A stretch of DNA of 64,000 nt from Brevundimonas naejangsanensis (GCF_000635915.2 NZ_CP015614.1:186001-250000), one strand, 5' to 3'; shown: positions 37,147 through 48,013, counted from the first letter of the stretch. Program-made: numbers and translations. Notes: generated by a model not told the origin, from the letters alone.

Positions 37147-38211
37147 TCAACCGATGCGCGGGTCCAGGTCGCCGGCGGCGTAGCGCTTGGCCATCTGGGC
37201 GGTGGACAGCGGCTGGATCTTGGACGCCATGCCTTCGCAGCCGAACTGCTGATAGCGCTCCATGCACAGCTTGCGCATGGCTTCCTTGGCGGGTTTCAGA
37301 TAGGCGCGCGGGTCGAACTCGCCCGGCTTCTCGGCCAGAACCTTGCGGATGGCGCCGGTCATGGCCATGCGGTTGTCGGTGTCGATGTTGATCTTGCGCA
37401 CGCCGTGCTTGATGCCGCGCTGGATTTCCTCGACCGGCACGCCCCAGGTCTGGGGCATCTGGCCGCCGTACTGGTTGATGATGTCCTGCAGGTCCTGCGG
37501 CACCGAGGAGGAGCCGTGCATCACCAGGTGGGTGTTGGGCAGGCGTTTGTGGATTTCCTCGATCACGTTCATGGCCAGAACGTCGCCGTCCGGCTGGCGC
37601 GTGAACTTATAGGCGCCGTGCGAGGTGCCCATGGCGATGGCCAGGGCGTCGACCTTGGTGGCCTTGACGAAGTCGACGGCCTGATCCGGGTCGGTCAGCA
37701 GGGCCGAGTGGTCCAGCTTGCCTTCGAAGCCGTGGCCGTCCTCGGCCTCGCCCATGCCGGTTTCCAGCGAGCCCAGAACGCCCAGTTCGCCCTCGACCGA
37801 GACGCCGCACGAGTGGGCCATCTCGACCACGCGACGGGTGACGTCCACGTTGTAGTCGTAGGAAGCGGGGGTCTTGGCGTCTTCTTCCAGCGAGCCGTCC
37901 ATCATCACCGAGGTGAAGCCGTACTGGATGGCGGTGGCGCAGGTGGCCGGGCCGTTGCCGTGGTCCTGGTGCATGCAGACCGGGATGTGCGGATAAAGCT
38001 CGACCAGGGCGTCGATCAGTCGGGCCAGGACCACGTCGTTGGCGTAGGAGCGGGCGCCGCGCGAGGCCTGGATGATGACCGGCGCGTTGACGGCGTCGGC
38101 GGCCTCCATGATGGCCAGGCCCTGCTCCATGTTGTTGATGTTGTAGGCGGGCAGGCCGTAGTCATATTCCGCCGCGTGGTCGAGCAGTTGTCGCAGCGTG
38201 ATGCGCGCCAT
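37147..38211 (-). CDS. fba: Fructose-bisphosphate aldolase, class II
   Basis: A 354-residue zinc enzyme of glycolysis and gluconeogenesis; it splits fructose-1,6-bisphosphate to DHAP and glyceraldehyde-3-phosphate. Metal ligands and motifs are visible in [44 protein letters not shown] and VMHGSSSVP. This is the class IIB CbbA-type. It is followed by pgk and gap on the same strand, so this is a central-carbon gene group, broken here by other genes. Confidence 0.95.
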   Translation of the reverse strand: MARITLRQLLDHAAEYDYGLPAYNINNMEQGLAIMEAADAVNAPVIIQASRGARSYANDVVLARLIDALVELYPHIPVCMHQDHGNGPATCATAIQYGFTSVMMDGSLEEDAKTPASYDYNVDVTRRVVEMAHSCGVSVEGELGVLGSLETGMGEAEDGHGFEGKLDHSALLTDPDQAVDFVKATKVDALAIAMGTSHGAYKFTRQPDGDVLAMNVIEEIHKRLPNTHLVMHGSSSVPQDLQDIINQYGGQMPQTWGVPVEEIQRGIKHGVRKINIDTDNRMAMTGAIRKVLAEKPGEFDPRAYLKPAKEAMRKLCMERYQQFGCEGMASKIQPLSTAQMAKRYAAGDLDPRIG

Positions 38212-38367
38212 GGGTAGTCTCCTGAACCGATAGTGATTTTGCCCGAGGTCTTAGCCGGTCGGGTGCGGGAAGTCACGCCGCCGTGACAGGGCTCAGGCGT
38301 GGTGGACTTTGGGCGCGCAGGCCTTAAGTGCTCCGGCGCCTGCGGGGCGTCTGACCAAGGAGCGGCC

Positions 38368-38769
38368 ATGAGCCAGAACAATGATGCGCTGGATGAAGAC
38401 GGCGGCGGTTTCGACGTCGACGACTGGGCGCGGTTGACGCCCTTCGCCGGGGCCGTGGCGACGCTGGACGACGTTCAGGCGGGCAAGGCGGTCTTCGCCC
38501 TGGGCGACACCGAAGAGGCGCGCGTCATCGACATGGAGCTGCCTCAGCCCGTCATCTGGTGGGAGGAGGACGGCGAGCAGGCGGCCGTAATCGTTCAGGC
38601 CGAGGCCCATGTCGGTCCCCACGGCGAACTTATGGAAGTGCTGGGGCTGATCCTGCCCGATGGCGGCGGGGCGGTGGCTCTGCTGGACGATGTCGATCTG
38701 GTGGACGACACCGATCCGACGTGGCGCGATCTGGTCGCGCGTGCCGTCGATATGGACGGCGAAGGCTAA
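38368..38769 (+). CDS. Acidic hypothetical protein
   Basis: A 133-residue, very acidic soluble protein (VDDWARLTPFAGAVATLDDV, AVALLDDVDLVDDTDPTW). No signal peptide, membrane segment or known motif. It is preceded by AAGGAGC. It is divergent from fba and converges on pgk through a shared terminator. I do not recognise the family. Confidence 0.6.
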   Translation: MSQNNDALDEDGGGFDVDDWARLTPFAGAVATLDDVQAGKAVFALGDTEEARVIDMELPQPVIWWEEDGEQAAVIVQAEAHVGPHGELMEVLGLILPDGGGAVALLDDVDLVDDTDPTWRDLVARAVDMDGEG

Positions 38770-38785
38770 AGCTTCGGACAGCAGG

Positions 38786-38822
38786 GGCGAGGGCCGCGAA
38801 CAGCCCTCGCCTTGACGTTTTT
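38786..38822. terminator. Two-way terminator between the acidic gene and pgk
   Basis: A perfect 9-bp stem GGCGAGGGC / GCCCTCGCC followed by TTGACGTTTTT on the plus strand. It lies between convergent stops. Confidence 0.7.
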
Positions 38823-40017
38823 AGGCGGCGCGCAGGGCCTCTACGCCCGGCAGAACCTTGCCTTCCATCCACTCCAGGAAGGCGCCGCCTGCGGTGGAGA
38901 CGAAGGTCATGTTGTCCGCCGTGCCCGCGTGGTGCAGGGCCGCGACCGTGTCGCCGCCGCCGGCCACGGCGACCAGCTTGCCGGCCTTGGCCAGTTCGGC
39001 GGCGTGTTTGGCGGCGGCCACGGTGGCCTTGTCGAAGGGCGGGACCTCGAACACGCCCAGCGGGCCGTTCCAGATCAGCGTCTTGGACAGGTCCATGGCG
39101 CGGTTCAGGCGGGCGACGGTTTCCGGCCCGGCGTCCAGGATCAGGTCGTCGGCGGCGATGCGATCCAGGGCGCGGACGCCCGATTCGATGCCCGGCTTGA
39201 CGCCCTTGGCCACCACCACATCGACCGGCAGCAGCAGTTCGCAGCCCTGACGGCGGGCTTCCTCGATGATCTCGCGGGCGGTGTCGGCCAGATCCTTCTC
39301 GCACAGCGAGCCGCCGACATCGACGCCCTGGGCGAACAGGAAGGTGTTGGCCATGCCGCCGCCGATGGCCAGGTAGTCCAGCTTGGCGACCAGGTTCTTC
39401 AGCAGGTCCAGCTTGGTCGAGACCTTGGCGCCGCCGACGATGCCGATGACCGGCTTCTGCGGCTTGCCGAGCGCCGCGTCCAGCGCCTCAAGCTCGCGCG
39501 CCATGGCGCAACCGGCATAGGCGGGCAGCAGCCGGGCCAGCCCCTCGGTCGAGGCATGGGCGCGGTGCGCGGCCGAGAAGGCGTCGTTGACGTAGAGGTC
39601 GCCCAGTTCCGCCAGTTGTTCAGCGAAGGCCGGGTCGTTCTTTTCCTCGCCCTTGTGGAAGCGGACGTTTTCCAGCAGCAGCACGCCGCCCGCGTCCAGA
39701 TCGGCCACGGCGGCCTTGGCCTCATCGCCCACGCAGTCGTCGGCGAAGCGCACGGGGCCGTGCAGCAGCAGCTCAAGCGGCTCGACCACGGGGCGCAGGC
39801 TCATCGACGGCACGCGCTCGCCCTTGGGCCGATCAAAGTGGGCCAGCAGCACCACCTTGGCGCCCGCTTCGCGCAGGCGGTGAATGGTCGGCAGGGCGGC
39901 CTTCAGACGGGTGTCGTCGGTCACGTTCCCGTCCTCCATCGGCACGTTGAAGTCCACGCGGACCATGGCGGTCTGGCCCGAAAGGTCGGAAACGTCGTCG
40001 AGGGTGCGGAAGGTCAT
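38821..40017 (-). CDS. pgk: Phosphoglycerate kinase
   Basis: A 398-residue cytoplasmic enzyme that interconverts 1,3-bisphosphoglycerate and 3-phosphoglycerate with ATP. Motifs are [12 protein letters not shown] at the N-terminus, [32 protein letters not shown] in the hinge, and the nucleotide-binding [11 protein letters not shown]. The upstream DNA contains a type B element with a DUF559 gene that now separates pgk from gap. Confidence 0.95.
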   Translation of the reverse strand: MTFRTLDDVSDLSGQTAMVRVDFNVPMEDGNVTDDTRLKAALPTIHRLREAGAKVVLLAHFDRPKGERVPSMSLRPVVEPLELLLHGPVRFADDCVGDEAKAAVADLDAGGVLLLENVRFHKGEEKNDPAFAEQLAELGDLYVNDAFSAAHRAHASTEGLARLLPAYAGCAMARELEALDAALGKPQKPVIGIVGGAKVSTKLDLLKNLVAKLDYLAIGGGMANTFLFAQGVDVGGSLCEKDLADTAREIIEEARRQGCELLLPVDVVVAKGVKPGIESGVRALDRIAADDLILDAGPETVARLNRAMDLSKTLIWNGPLGVFEVPPFDKATVAAAKHAAELAKAGKLVAVAGGGDTVAALHHAGTADNMTFVSTAGGAFLEWMEGKVLPGVEALRAA

Positions 40018-40037
40018 GATGGCGTATCTCTGTTCTT

Positions 40038-40468
40038 CCTTCTCCCCTCGTGGGAGAAGGTGGCTCGCGGAGCGAGCCGGATGAGGGGGCGTTGAACCAG
40101 ACGCAGCGACTGAGAGCGGCGATGACGCCGGCCGAGGCGGCGATGTGGCGTATCCTGCGCGGTCGAGGGTTTGAGGCGCACAAGTTCCGGCGACAGACCC
40201 GCATCGGGCGCTGGATCGCTGACTTCTGCTGCTATGAACTCAGGTTGGTGATCGAACTGGACGGAGGCGTCCATCGGTTGCGCGAGGTCGAGGACGCTGC
40301 GCGCGATGCAGACCTTGAGCAGCGCGGCTTCACCGTCCTGCGCTTCGGCAATGAGGCTGTGCTGACGAATCCGAATCTGGTTCTGGATGCAGTCCGGCAT
40401 CATGCGGCGCGTCAGCCCCCTCATCCGTCAGGCTCCGCCTGACACCTTCTCCCACGAGGGGAGAAGGG
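40038..40468 (+). mobile_element. Type B element whose core carries a DUF559 nuclease gene
   Basis: Left arm (40038-40090): CCTTCTCCCC-TCG-TGGGAGAAGG, inner hairpin GGCTCGCGGAGCGAGCC, then GGATGAGGGGG. Right arm (40414-40468): CCCCCTCATCCG, inner hairpin TCAGGCTCCGCCTGA, then CACCTTCTCCC-ACGA-GGGGAGAAGG. The arms are inverted, as in the gene-less elements at 20892-21041, 44064-44230 and 45439-45607. Here the usual 40-65-bp core is replaced by a nuclease gene of about 325 bp. The gene's stop lies inside the right arm. Confidence 0.75.
40092..40442 (+). CDS. DUF559 endonuclease-domain protein (Vsr-like fold)
   Basis: A protein of about 116 residues of the DUF559 family, which has the PD-(D/E)XK fold of Vsr mismatch endonucleases. 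Family motifs are [32 protein letters not shown] (D44) and [10 protein letters not shown] (E55, D57, H61), then [15 protein letters not shown]. The reading frame stays open into the left repeat arm, so the start is uncertain. TTG at 40092 is used because the arm's GAGGGGG gives a ribosome-binding site; ATG at 40122 is the alternative. The last nine or ten codons lie inside the right arm. Biological role unknown. Confidence 0.8.
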   Translation: MNQTQRLRAAMTPAEAAMWRILRGRGFEAHKFRRQTRIGRWIADFCCYELRLVIELDGGVHRLREVEDAARDADLEQRGFTVLRFGNEAVLTNPNLVLDAVRHHAARQPPHPSGSA

Positions 40469-40488
40469 TCGAGAGCGGTGGTTTCAGA

Positions 40489-41496
<1,008 letters not shown>

Positions 41497-41636
41497 GGGG
41501 AGCAGTCTCCTGAACAAGGGGCGGTTGTGATTGGCGCCTTAGTGGGACGGAGCGCGCGCGGTTGCAACCCCGTCCCCGTCACAAGGCCCGTAACAAGATA
41601 TGATCGCCTGTAACCGTCCGGATGCGGTCAAGCCGC

Positions 41637-41888
41637 TCAGCAGCAGCGGAAGCCGCCGCCTTCGCCGAACCGTCGCGCTTCGTGCAGGCGGAAGAAGGCG
41701 GTGCGGTCCAGCGGCGCCTGATCCGGATGGGTCGCCTTCGCATGGGCGACATAGGCGTCGTAGTCCGGCTGGCCGATCATCAGCCCGGCGGTGCGGCGGG
41801 CGTCCTTGCCCCACCGCACCAGGGTGTCGCGGCAGGCGCAGAACAGGTCCGCGCCGCCGGGGGTGAAGGAAGCAGGCGGCCTAAGCAC
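41637..41888 (-). CDS. YbdD/YjiX family protein (DUF466)
   Basis: An 83-residue protein. LMIGQPDYDAYVAHAKATHPDQ and the C-terminal GEGGGFRCC match E. coli YbdD/YjiX, the small partners encoded beside CstA-type peptide/pyruvate transporters. GTG at 41888 overlaps the cstA stop, so the two are coupled. The N-terminal part here has an extra Cys pair (FCACRDTL), consistent with a metal or thiol role that is not known. Confidence 0.85.
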   Translation of the reverse strand: MLRPPASFTPGGADLFCACRDTLVRWGKDARRTAGLMIGQPDYDAYVAHAKATHPDQAPLDRTAFFRLHEARRFGEGGGFRCC

Positions 41889-43968
41889 GGGCGATGTCCA
41901 TGGCTTCGTCGGCCAGGGTCAGCTCATGCGCGGCCGGGGTCTCGACCACGGTCGGTTGCCCGGACTTCAGCGCCTTGAGACAGGCTCCGACGCCATAGAC
42001 CACGACCGTCAGCACCACGAACAGGAAGCCCGCCGTCAGCGCCGAGTTGACGTAGTCGTTGACGATGACCCGGTGCATGTCGCCGATGGTCTTGGCCGGG
42101 GCCAGGATCTCTCCGGCGGCCATGGCGTCCTGATACTTCCGGGCGTGGGCCAGGAAGCCGATCTTCACGTCGGGGTGGAACAGCTTCTGCAGCCCTGCCG
42201 TGACCGTGCAGATCAGCAGCCAGACCGCCGGAACCGCCGTGGCCCAGGCGAACCTGTGCCGTTTCATCTTGAACAGGACGACCGTGCCCAGGATCAGGGC
42301 GACCGCCGCCAGCATCTGGTTGGCGATGCCGAACAGGGGCCACAGGCTGTTGATCCCGCCCAGCGGATCGACCACGCCGGTATAGAGGAAATAGCCCCAC
42401 AGCCCGACCGTCAGGGCCGTGGCCACGACGTTGCCGGTCCAGGACTGGGTCTGGCGCATCTTCGGCACGGCCATGCCCAGCAGATCCTGGATCATGAAGC
42501 GGCAGACGCGGGTGCCTGCATCGACCGTGGTGAGGATGAACAGGGCCTCGAACAGGATGGCGAAGTGGTACCAGAAGGCCATCATGGCCTTGCCGCCGAT
42601 GACGCCCGACAGGATGTGCGCCATGCCCACGGCCAGCGTCGGGGCGCCGCCCGCGCGCGACAGGATGGAGTGTTCGCCCACGTCCTTGGCCAGCTGCTCC
42701 AGCTCGGCCGGGGTGATGTGGAAGCCCCACTGGGCCACGGCGGCGGCGGCCGAGGCCGCATTGTCGCCGATGACGGCCACCGGGCTGTTCATGGCGAAAT
42801 AGACGGCCGGGTCCAGCACGGTGGCGGCGATCAGGGCCATGATGGCTACGAAGCTTTCGCACAGCATGGCACCGTAGCCGATCAGCGGAATCTGGTTCTC
42901 ATTCTCCAGCAGCTTGGGCGTGGTGCCGGACGAGATCAGGGCGTGGAAGCCGGACACGGCCCCGCAGGCGATGGTGATGAACAGGAAGGGGAAGAGGGCG
43001 CCGGAGAAGACGGGGCCGCTGCCGTCGATGAAGGGCGTGATGGCCGGCATCTGAATGTGCGGGCGCACGATCAGAATGCCGATGGCCAGGGCGACGATGG
43101 CGCCGATCTTCAGGAAGGTGGACAGGTAGTCGCGCGGCGCCAGCAGCAGCCACACCGGAATGACCGAGGCGATGAAGCCGTAGGCCATCATGGCCAGGGC
43201 CAGGGTCGTGCCCGACAGGGTGAAGGCGGGGCCCCAGAACGGATCCGCGGCGATATGGCCGCCGCCGATGATGGCCAGGACCAGCAGCACCACGCCGATG
43301 ACCGACACCTCGCCCACGCGGCCGGGCCGCAGATAGCGCGTGTACAGGCCCATGAAGACGGCGATGGGAATGGTGGCGGCGACGGTGAACGTTCCCCACG
43401 GGCTCTCGGCCAGGGCCTTGACCACCACCAGCGCCAGCACGGCCAGGATGATGACCATGATCATCAGCACCCCGACCTGGGCGATGACGCCGGGGATGGG
43501 CCCCATCTCGGTGCGGACCATGTCGCCCAGCGACCGGCCGTCGCGGCGGGTCGACATGAACAGGACGATCATGTCCTGCACCGCGCCCGCCAGCACGGCG
43601 CCGACCAGGATCCACAGGACGCCGGGCAGATAGCCCATCTGCGCCGCCAGCACCGGCCCCACCAGGGGGCCCGCGCCCGCGATGGCCGCGAAGTGGTGGC
43701 CGAACAGGACGTTGCGCGGCGTCGGCACATAGTCGAGGCCGTCGTTATGTCTGACGGCGGGCGTTGGTCTGCGCGCGTTCAGCCCCAGCACCTTTCCGGC
43801 CAGATAGCGGGCGTAGAAACGGTAGGCGATGGCGTAGACGCACAGCGCCGCCACGACGATCCAGACGGCGCTGATGCTTTCGCCCTGGTGCAGGGCGATG
43901 ACGGCGAGGGCGACGGCCCCCAGAATGGCGATGGCGCCGAAAATCAGCGCGGTCCTGAGCTTGCCCAT
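41881..43968 (-). CDS. cstA: Carbon starvation protein A family transporter
   Basis: A 695-residue polytopic inner-membrane protein with about 16 helices. Family motifs include NDGLDYVPTPRNVLFGHHFA, AGAGPLVGPVLAAQMGYLPG and GAVQDMIVLFMSTRRDGRSL. CstA-type proteins take up peptides or pyruvate. It is followed immediately by the small YbdD/YjiX gene. The reading frame remains open upstream through a type B repeat, but MGKLRTALIF gives the first hydrophobic segment and is the likely start. Confidence 0.93.
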   Translation of the reverse strand: MGKLRTALIFGAIAILGAVALAVIALHQGESISAVWIVVAALCVYAIAYRFYARYLAGKVLGLNARRPTPAVRHNDGLDYVPTPRNVLFGHHFAAIAGAGPLVGPVLAAQMGYLPGVLWILVGAVLAGAVQDMIVLFMSTRRDGRSLGDMVRTEMGPIPGVIAQVGVLMIMVIILAVLALVVVKALAESPWGTFTVAATIPIAVFMGLYTRYLRPGRVGEVSVIGVVLLVLAIIGGGHIAADPFWGPAFTLSGTTLALAMMAYGFIASVIPVWLLLAPRDYLSTFLKIGAIVALAIGILIVRPHIQMPAITPFIDGSGPVFSGALFPFLFITIACGAVSGFHALISSGTTPKLLENENQIPLIGYGAMLCESFVAIMALIAATVLDPAVYFAMNSPVAVIGDNAASAAAAVAQWGFHITPAELEQLAKDVGEHSILSRAGGAPTLAVGMAHILSGVIGGKAMMAFWYHFAILFEALFILTTVDAGTRVCRFMIQDLLGMAVPKMRQTQSWTGNVVATALTVGLWGYFLYTGVVDPLGGINSLWPLFGIANQMLAAVALILGTVVLFKMKRHRFAWATAVPAVWLLICTVTAGLQKLFHPDVKIGFLAHARKYQDAMAAGEILAPAKTIGDMHRVIVNDYVNSALTAGFLFVVLTVVVYGVGACLKALKSGQPTVVETPAAHELTLADEAMDIARA

Positions 43969-44063
43969 GGCGAAGGGTCCTCCGGGTCGACTGGGTGCGA
44001 CCTTTCGCCTTTTTTGGACCCTAATCGCGCCCGGCGCCAATCGACAAAAGTCGTAGGCCGGCT

Positions 44064-44230
44064 TCCTTCTCCCTTGTGGGAGAAGGTGGGCGCCGGAGGC
44101 GCTCGGATGAGGGGTGTTGGCGCGGCGGTTGAGGTTCTGAGCGGACGCGGGCCCTTCTTGAGGAAAGGTGGCGCAAGCACCCCTCATCCGTCAGGCTCCG
44201 CCTGCCACCTTCTCCCACAAGGGGAGAAGG
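44064..44230. repeat. Type B element (complete) between cstA and purT
   Basis: Left arm CCTTCTCCC-TTGT-GGGAGAAGG, inner hairpin GCGCCGGAGGCGC, GGATGAGGGG (44064-44115). The core is about 63 bp. The right arm is CCCCTCATCCG, inner TCAGGCTCCGCCTG, CCACCTTCTCCC-ACAA-GGGGAGAAGG (44179-44230). Confidence 0.8.
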
Positions 44231-44231
44231 A

Positions 44232-45425
44232 TTACGGAGCGACCACTCGCACCTTGCCCGCCGCTTCGCCTGCGCGCGCCCGCGCCTCGGCCGTATCGGC
44301 GCCGCGGGCCAGAGCCACGCCCATGCGGCGCGTCGCATAGCTCTCGGGCTTGCCGAACAGGCGCAGGTCGGCGGTCGGGACCGACAGGGCCTCGGCCACG
44401 CCCTCGAACACCACGCCTTGCGCCTCGATGCCGCCGTAGATGACGGCGCTGGCGCCCGGCTCGCGCAGGGTCACGTCCACCGGAAGGCCCAGAATGGCGC
44501 GGGCGTGCAGCGCGAACTCGCTCATGACCTGCGTGGCCAGCGTCACGAGGCCGGTATCATGCGGACGCGGCGACACCTCCGAGAACCACACCTCGTCGCC
44601 CTTCACGAACAGTTCGACGCCGAAGACGCCCAGGCCGCCCAGCGCGTCGGTCACCTTGGCCGCAATGTCTTGCGCCGCCTTCAGCGCGCCGGGACTCATG
44701 GCTTGGGGCTGCCAGCTTTCGACATAGTCGCCCTTCTGCTGGCGATGGCCGATGGGGGCGCAGAAGGACGTAGCGATCGCGCCGTCCCGCAATGACCGCA
44801 CCGTCAGCAGGGTGATCTCATAGTCGAAGTCGATCCGGCCCTCGACGATGACGACGCCGCCCGCGACCCGGCCCGAGGCTTCGGCGTAGGCCCAGGCGTC
44901 GGCGACGCCTTCAGGCCCCTCGACATAGGACTGGCCCTTGCCCGAGGACGACATCACCGGCTTGACGAAGCAGGGGAAGCCCACGGTCTGCGCGCCCGCC
45001 GCCAGTTCCTGCGCCGAGGCGGCGAAGGCGTAGGGGCTGGTCGGCAGGCCCAGTTCCTCGGCGGCCAGACGGCGGATGCCCTCGCGGTTCATGGTCAGTT
45101 GGGTCGCCCGCGCGGTGGGGATGACGCGCGCAAAGCCCGCTTCCTCGATGCCGGCCAGCACTTCGGTGGCGATGGCCTCGATCTCGGGCACGATGATGTG
45201 CGGCGCCTCGGCCAGGATCACGCCGTTCAGCACCTGGGCGTCGGTCATGGGGATGACGTGGCTGCGGTGCGCCACCTGCATGGCCGGGGCGTTGGCGTAG
45301 CGGTCGACCGCGATCACCTCGGCGCCAAGGCGCTGCAGCTCGATGGCCACTTCCTTGCCTAGTTCGCCCGAGCCGAGCAGCATGACGCGGGTGGCCGTGT
45401 CGGAGAGGGGTGTGCCGATACGCAT
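44232..45425 (-). CDS. purT: Formate-dependent phosphoribosylglycinamide formyltransferase
   Basis: ATP-grasp enzyme that formylates GAR using formate and ATP, an alternative to folate-dependent PurN. The 397-residue protein has [20 protein letters not shown] at the N-terminus, [37 protein letters not shown] and [20 protein letters not shown] with the metal-binding Glu residues, and [14 protein letters not shown]. The start at 45425 is chosen because GGAG lies eight bases before it. Type B elements lie on both sides of the gene. Confidence 0.93.
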   Translation of the reverse strand: MRIGTPLSDTATRVMLLGSGELGKEVAIELQRLGAEVIAVDRYANAPAMQVAHRSHVIPMTDAQVLNGVILAEAPHIIVPEIEAIATEVLAGIEEAGFARVIPTARATQLTMNREGIRRLAAEELGLPTSPYAFAASAQELAAGAQTVGFPCFVKPVMSSSGKGQSYVEGPEGVADAWAYAEASGRVAGGVVIVEGRIDFDYEITLLTVRSLRDGAIATSFCAPIGHRQQKGDYVESWQPQAMSPGALKAAQDIAAKVTDALGGLGVFGVELFVKGDEVWFSEVSPRPHDTGLVTLATQVMSEFALHARAILGLPVDVTLREPGASAVIYGGIEAQGVVFEGVAEALSVPTADLRLFGKPESYATRRMGVALARGADTAEARARAGEAAGKVRVVAP

Positions 45426-45438
45426 GATCATCTCCGCT

Positions 45439-45607
45439 TCCTTCTCCCCTTGTGGGAGAAGGTGGGTCGCAGCGCGACCCGGATGAGGGGTGACGGCGGC
45501 GCGGTGTCCGATGTCATGCCGCCGGTCGAAAAGATCATTGAGGGGCGCGCCGACACCCCTCATCGGATCTGCTTCGCAGACCACCTTCTCCCACAAGGGG
45601 AGAAGGA
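45439..45607. repeat. Type B element (complete) between purT and tkt
   Basis: Left arm CCTTCTCCCC-TTG-TGGGAGAAGG, inner hairpin GGGTCGCAGCGCGACCC, GGATGAGGGG (45439-45490). The core is about 65 bp. The right arm is CCCCTCATCGG, inner TCTGCTTCGCAGA, CCACCTTCTCCC-ACAA-GGGGAGAAGG (45555-45607). Confidence 0.8.
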
Positions 45608-45649
45608 GTCTTCTTGATCGCTATCGCCTTACGGCTGCTTGAGCGCAGA

Positions 45650-47644
45650 TTACAGCCGGGCCTTGACCTGTTCCACCACGGCCTCGGCGGTGATACCGAA
45701 CTCGCGGTAGAGGACTTCGGCCGGGGCGGAGGCGCCGAAGCCGGTCATGCCGACAAAGCCGCCATCCTCGCCGATGAAGCGTTCCCAGCCCTGCTTAATC
45801 GCGGCCTCGACGGCGACGCGGACCGTGCCGCGGCCGATCACGGCGTCCTGATAGGCCTTGGGCTGCTGCTCGAACAGGGCGAAGCAGGGGACCGAGACGA
45901 CGCGGGTGGGCGTGCCTTCGGCTTCCAGCATCTCCGCGGCCTTCAGAGCCAGGGCGACCTCGGTGCCGGTGCCGAACAGGGTGACCTTGGCTTCGCCGCT
46001 GGCGGCCTTCAGCTCATAGGCGCCCTTGCGCGACAGGTTCTCGCCCGCGTCGGTGACGCGGACCGCCGGGGTCTTCTGGCGCGACAGGCACAGGGCCGTC
46101 GGCGTGGTCTTGTGCTGCAGGGCGACCTGCCAGCACTCCAGCGCCTCAACCGTGTCGGCGGGGCGCATGGTCAGCAGGTTGGGGATGGCGCGCAGGGCCG
46201 CCAGATGCTCCACCGGCTGGTGCGTCGGGCCGTCTTCGCCCAGGCCGATGCTGTCGTGCGTCAGGACGTGGATCGCGCGCACGCCCATCAGGGCGCCCAG
46301 ACGGATCGCCGGACGGCTATAGTCTGCGAACGCCATGAAGGTGCCGCCGTAGGGAATGACCCCGCCGTGCAGCGCCAGACCGTTCATCGCCGCGGCCATG
46401 CCGAACTCGCGGATGCCGTAGTTCAGATAGCGGCCGGCGTAGTCCGGCGCGTCCATGATCTGCGTGTTCTTGACGAAGGTGTTGTTCGAGCCGGTCAGGT
46501 CCGCAGAGCCGCCGACCAGTTCGGGGATGGCCGCGAACACCGTTTCCAGCGCCTCGCCCGAGGACTGGCGCGTGGCCATCGCGGGCTGGTCGGCGACCAG
46601 CTGCTTCAGCTTGGCGTCCAGCGCCTCGAAGGCGCCGGTGGGCAGGTCGCCGGCCATGGCGCGGGTGAAGTCGTCGCGGTGGTCGTGGTTCAGCAAGCGG
46701 GCTTCCCACGCCTTGCGGGTCTTGGCGCCCTGTTTGCCGACCTTGGCCCAGGCCTTCTGGACGCCTTCGGGCAGTTCAAACGGCTCGAACGGCCAGTTCA
46801 GCCCCTGACGCGTGGCGGCGATCTCCACGGCGCCCAGGGCGGCGCCGTGGGTCTTGTGGCTGCCTTCCAGGGTGGCGGCGCCCTTGCCGATCTTGGTCTT
46901 GCAGGCGATCAGCGTCGGCTTGTCCTGCTTGGTCGCCCAGTTCAGCGCCTTCTGGATCTGCTTGTAATCGTGGCCGTCGATGGCCTTGACCGCCCAGCCC
47001 GAGGCCTTGAAGCGGGCCAGCTGGTCGGTGGCGTCGGACAGCGACAGCTTGCCGTCGATGGTGATCTCATTGTCGTCCCACAGGACGCACAGCTTGTTCA
47101 GCTTCAGGCGGCCGGCCAGGGCGATGGCTTCCTGCGACACGCCTTCCATCAGGCAGCCGTCGCCGGCGATGACCCAGGTGCGGTGATCGACCAGATCCTT
47201 GCCGAAGCGCGCCGCCAGATGCCGCTCCGCAATGGCGAAGCCGACCGAGGTGGCCAGGCCCTGACCCAGCGGGCCGGTGGTCGTCTCGATCCCGGCCATG
47301 TGGCCGTATTCCGGGTGGCCGGCCGTCTTGAAGCCCCACTGGCGGAAGTTCTCCAGCTGTTCCCGGGTCGCGTCCTTATAGCCCGTCAGGTGCAGCAGGC
47401 TGTAGATCAGCATCGATCCGTGGCCCGCCGACAGGATGAAGCGGTCGCGGTCGGCCCAGTCGGGGCGGCTGGCGTCGAACTTCAGGAATTTCGAATAAAG
47501 GACGGTGGCGACGTCGGCCATGCCCATCGGCATGCCGGGGTGGCCGCTCTTGGCCTTTTCGACCGCATCCATGGACAGCACCCGGATGGCGTCGGCCATC
47601 TGCTTGGGCGAAGGCTTGGCGAATGCGGCTTGGGCGTCGGTCAC
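45650..47644 (-). CDS. tkt: Transketolase
   Basis: A 664-residue thiamine-diphosphate enzyme of the pentose phosphate pathway. Visible parts are KAKSGHPGMPMGMADVATVL, the thiamine-diphosphate motif GDGCLMEGVSQEA..WDDNEITIDG, HDSIGLGEDGPTHQPVEHLA, and the C-terminal domain. The start is GTG 47644, which follows AGGAAAGG. An open extension further upstream runs through the divergent gene region and has no coding character. Confidence 0.95.
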   Translation of the reverse strand: MTDAQAAFAKPSPKQMADAIRVLSMDAVEKAKSGHPGMPMGMADVATVLYSKFLKFDASRPDWADRDRFILSAGHGSMLIYSLLHLTGYKDATREQLENFRQWGFKTAGHPEYGHMAGIETTTGPLGQGLATSVGFAIAERHLAARFGKDLVDHRTWVIAGDGCLMEGVSQEAIALAGRLKLNKLCVLWDDNEITIDGKLSLSDATDQLARFKASGWAVKAIDGHDYKQIQKALNWATKQDKPTLIACKTKIGKGAATLEGSHKTHGAALGAVEIAATRQGLNWPFEPFELPEGVQKAWAKVGKQGAKTRKAWEARLLNHDHRDDFTRAMAGDLPTGAFEALDAKLKQLVADQPAMATRQSSGEALETVFAAIPELVGGSADLTGSNNTFVKNTQIMDAPDYAGRYLNYGIREFGMAAAMNGLALHGGVIPYGGTFMAFADYSRPAIRLGALMGVRAIHVLTHDSIGLGEDGPTHQPVEHLAALRAIPNLLTMRPADTVEALECWQVALQHKTTPTALCLSRQKTPAVRVTDAGENLSRKGAYELKAASGEAKVTLFGTGTEVALALKAAEMLEAEGTPTRVVSVPCFALFEQQPKAYQDAVIGRGTVRVAVEAAIKQGWERFIGEDGGFVGMTGFGASAPAEVLYREFGITAEAVVEQVKARL

Positions 47645-47743
47645 GGCGAGACCTTTCCTCAGGAACAGGATAAAGCGGGGGCGGCGCCGCTTTACCCCGG
47701 CGCGCCGGCAGGTTCTACACGGAATCTGGAAGAAAGGACCCCC

Positions 47744-48013
47744 ATGGACGCGGTTACGGCTGCAAAGGCGCGGATCGATCGAGCGCTGGCCGATCTGGAA
47801 CGCAAGGTGTTGGAGCTGAAGGCGAGGCCCGCCTCGGCCCCGCCCATCCCTGACGACGACCTGTTCGCGCCGCGTCCTTCGAACGCGGCCGACGTGGCGC
47901 GCATCGCCGAGCTTGAAGACGTCGGCCAGGAAACCGCTCAGGCCCTGGCCCGTGCGGCCGACGCCGTGCGCGAGGTGCTGGCGCAGCAGGTCGGGCAAGA
48001 GGAGACGAACTGA
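47744..48013 (+). CDS. Small coiled-coil protein upstream of zapA
   Basis: An 89-residue charged helical protein (AKARIDRALADLERKVLELK and AELEDVGQETAQALARAADA). It has no Cys, signal or membrane segment. Its stop overlaps the zapA start (TGATG). A small coiled-coil gene of this type often precedes zapA in alphaproteobacteria, which suggests a role in cell division (inference from position only). Confidence 0.7.
   Translation: MDAVTAAKARIDRALADLERKVLELKARPASAPPIPDDDLFAPRPSNAADVARIAELEDVGQETAQALARAADAVREVLAQQVGQEETN

Noticed and set aside
43969..44187. Extended N-terminus of cstA through the type B repeat
   Set aside because: The first membrane helix and conserved start are at 43968.
41791..44340. 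849-codon open frame on the plus strand opposite cstA
   Set aside because: The product is Gly/Gln/Asp/His-rich low-complexity, typical of the antisense strand of a membrane protein gene at high GC.
44232..45596. Extended N-terminus of purT through the upstream repeat
   Set aside because: The added part is repeat translation; the conserved enzyme begins at 45425 with a good ribosome-binding site.
45614..48013. 799-codon open frame on the plus strand opposite tkt
   Set aside because: Antisense shadow of transketolase; only its last 89 codons (from 47744) are a real gene.
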